A stretch of DNA of 5,800 bases from HGM12587 sp964561705 (GTDB taxonomy: Bacteria > Bacillota > Clostridia > Lachnospirales > Lachnospiraceae), in the NCBI GenBank assembly GCA_964561705.1, contig CAZLQJ010000088.1:1-5800 (forward strand), written 5' to 3'. Below, one piece after another: positions 5,323-5,800 of the stretch (position 1 is the first letter of the stretch; each line of letters begins with the position of its first letter). The notes beneath the pieces were generated by a model. That model was given only the letters and a program-made list of their open reading frames with translations. It had not been told where the DNA came from and searched no databases. The position numbers were made by a program, and so were the translations under genes.

Positions 5323-5447
5323 CGTTGTGAGTAGAAAAAAGAGATGGTCCTCTGTTACGTTAGATCTGCAGGTGCGGATCGGTTTATGAAAAGTCATAAA
5401 TTTTAGGTAAGTATTAAGAACATCCAAAGATAAGGAGGAAACACACA
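5323..5447 (+). ncRNA. Structured 5' leader of rplS, candidate L19 ribosomal protein leader
   Basis: The 127-bp gap before rplS holds two adjacent perfect-length hairpins. One is GATCTGC (5363-5369) with GCGGATC (5374-5380) around loop AGGT, including one U-G pair. The other is TTTATGA (5383-5389) with TCATAAA (5394-5400) around AAAG, followed by TTTT. A smaller AGAG/CTCT stem sits at 5340-5353. The segment GGTCC (5346-5350) could instead pair with GGATC (5376-5380), so alternative folds are possible. L19 leaders upstream of rplS are a known class in Firmicutes, thought to mediate feedback control by L19. Position and architecture fit, but I cannot confirm a match to that model by eye. Confidence 0.55.
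5432..5438 (+). promoter_or_regulatory. Strong ribosome binding site of rplS
   Basis: AAGGAGG is a perfect Shine-Dalgarno core, 9 nt before ATG 5448, in an unpaired A-rich stretch. It is consistent with high translation of L19 and fixes the start. Confidence 0.85.
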
Positions 5448-5795
5448 ATGAATAACATTATTAAAAACATCGAAGCAGCACAGGTAAAAGCTGAAGTTCC
5501 AGTATTCCATGTAGGTGATACAGTTAAGGTTTACGGAAAAATCAAAGAAGGAAACCGCGAACGTGTTCAGGTATTTGAAGGCGTTGTATTAAAGAGACAG
5601 AATGGCGGAGCAAGAGAAACATTCACAGTTAGAAAAACATCTAACGGTGTTGGTGTAGAAAAAACTTGGCCGGTACACTCTCCAAACGTAGAAAAAATCG
5701 AAGTTGTTCGTTACGGTAAAGTAAGACGTGCGAAACTTAACTACTTAAGAGAACGCGTAGGTAAAGCTGCTAAGGTAAAAGAATTAGTAAGATAA
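5448..5795 (+). CDS. rplS: 50S ribosomal protein L19
   Basis: A 115-aa L19, located at the 30S-50S interface, where it contributes to an intersubunit bridge. The N-terminal helix (MNNIIKNIEAAQVKAEVPVF) leads to the SH3-like barrel with VGDTVKVYGKIKEGNRERVQVFEG (22-45), written here by position. TFTVRK (58-63), GVGVEKTWPVHSP (67-79) and the family signature region RRAKLNYLRERVGKAAKVKE (93-112) follow. The length is typical and both ends are complete. Codon use is of the high-expression type, like rpsP. The gene has its own probable promoter and a structured leader, so it can be expressed apart from rimM-trmD although it follows them in the conserved order. The next gene is outside the window. 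Confidence 0.98.
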   Translation: MNNIIKNIEAAQVKAEVPVFHVGDTVKVYGKIKEGNRERVQVFEGVVLKRQNGGARETFTVRKTSNGVGVEKTWPVHSPNVEKIEVVRYGKVRRAKLNYLRERVGKAAKVKELVR

Positions 5796-5800
5796 TGATT

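Overview
The window is a housekeeping segment of a low-GC Gram-positive chromosome, most probably a Clostridia member near the Lachnospiraceae. This rests on AT-rich codon use, strong purine-rich ribosome binding sites, protein families of Firmicutes type (YlxM, KhpA, medium-form threonine ammonia-lyase), and the ffh-rpsP-khpA-rimM-trmD-rplS order. All genes lie on the + strand. I see no mobile element, CRISPR array, tRNA or rRNA.

Left block (1-1585): the 3' third of ftsY (SRP receptor GTPase) runs in from outside the window. After 27 bp comes a complete ilvA-type threonine ammonia-lyase with a C-terminal ACT domain. A long hairpin follows (1626-1667) that looks like a terminator. Its 3' arm contains a perfect TTGACA -35 box for the next transcript, so the end of one unit and the start of the next share the same bases.

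Middle block (1714-3993): ylxM and ffh are tightly coupled, in the same frame and separated only by TAA TAG. They are followed by rpsP (S16), which has a plausible promoter of its own in the 3' end of ffh, and by khpA (a KH-domain RNA-binding protein). A GC-rich hairpin with a GAAA tetraloop follows khpA, at the place where Bacillus subtilis carries ylqD.

Right block (4058-5795): rimM and trmD are adjacent. rplS (L19) then has a good extended -10 promoter overlapping the end of trmD and a roughly 125-nt structured leader, consistent with the known L19 leader class of autoregulatory RNAs.

The genes form one functional theme. FtsY and Ffh deliver nascent proteins to the membrane, and YlxM is thought to modulate SRP. 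S16 and L19 are ribosomal proteins, RimM matures the 30S subunit near S19 and 16S helix 33, TrmD makes m1G37 in tRNA to prevent frameshifting, and KhpA binds RNA. Threonine ammonia-lyase is the metabolic outlier. I find no evidence of a new biological system. The observations most worth checking are regulatory (terminator/promoter overlap, L19 leader, internal hairpin) and one active-site substitution in TrmD.
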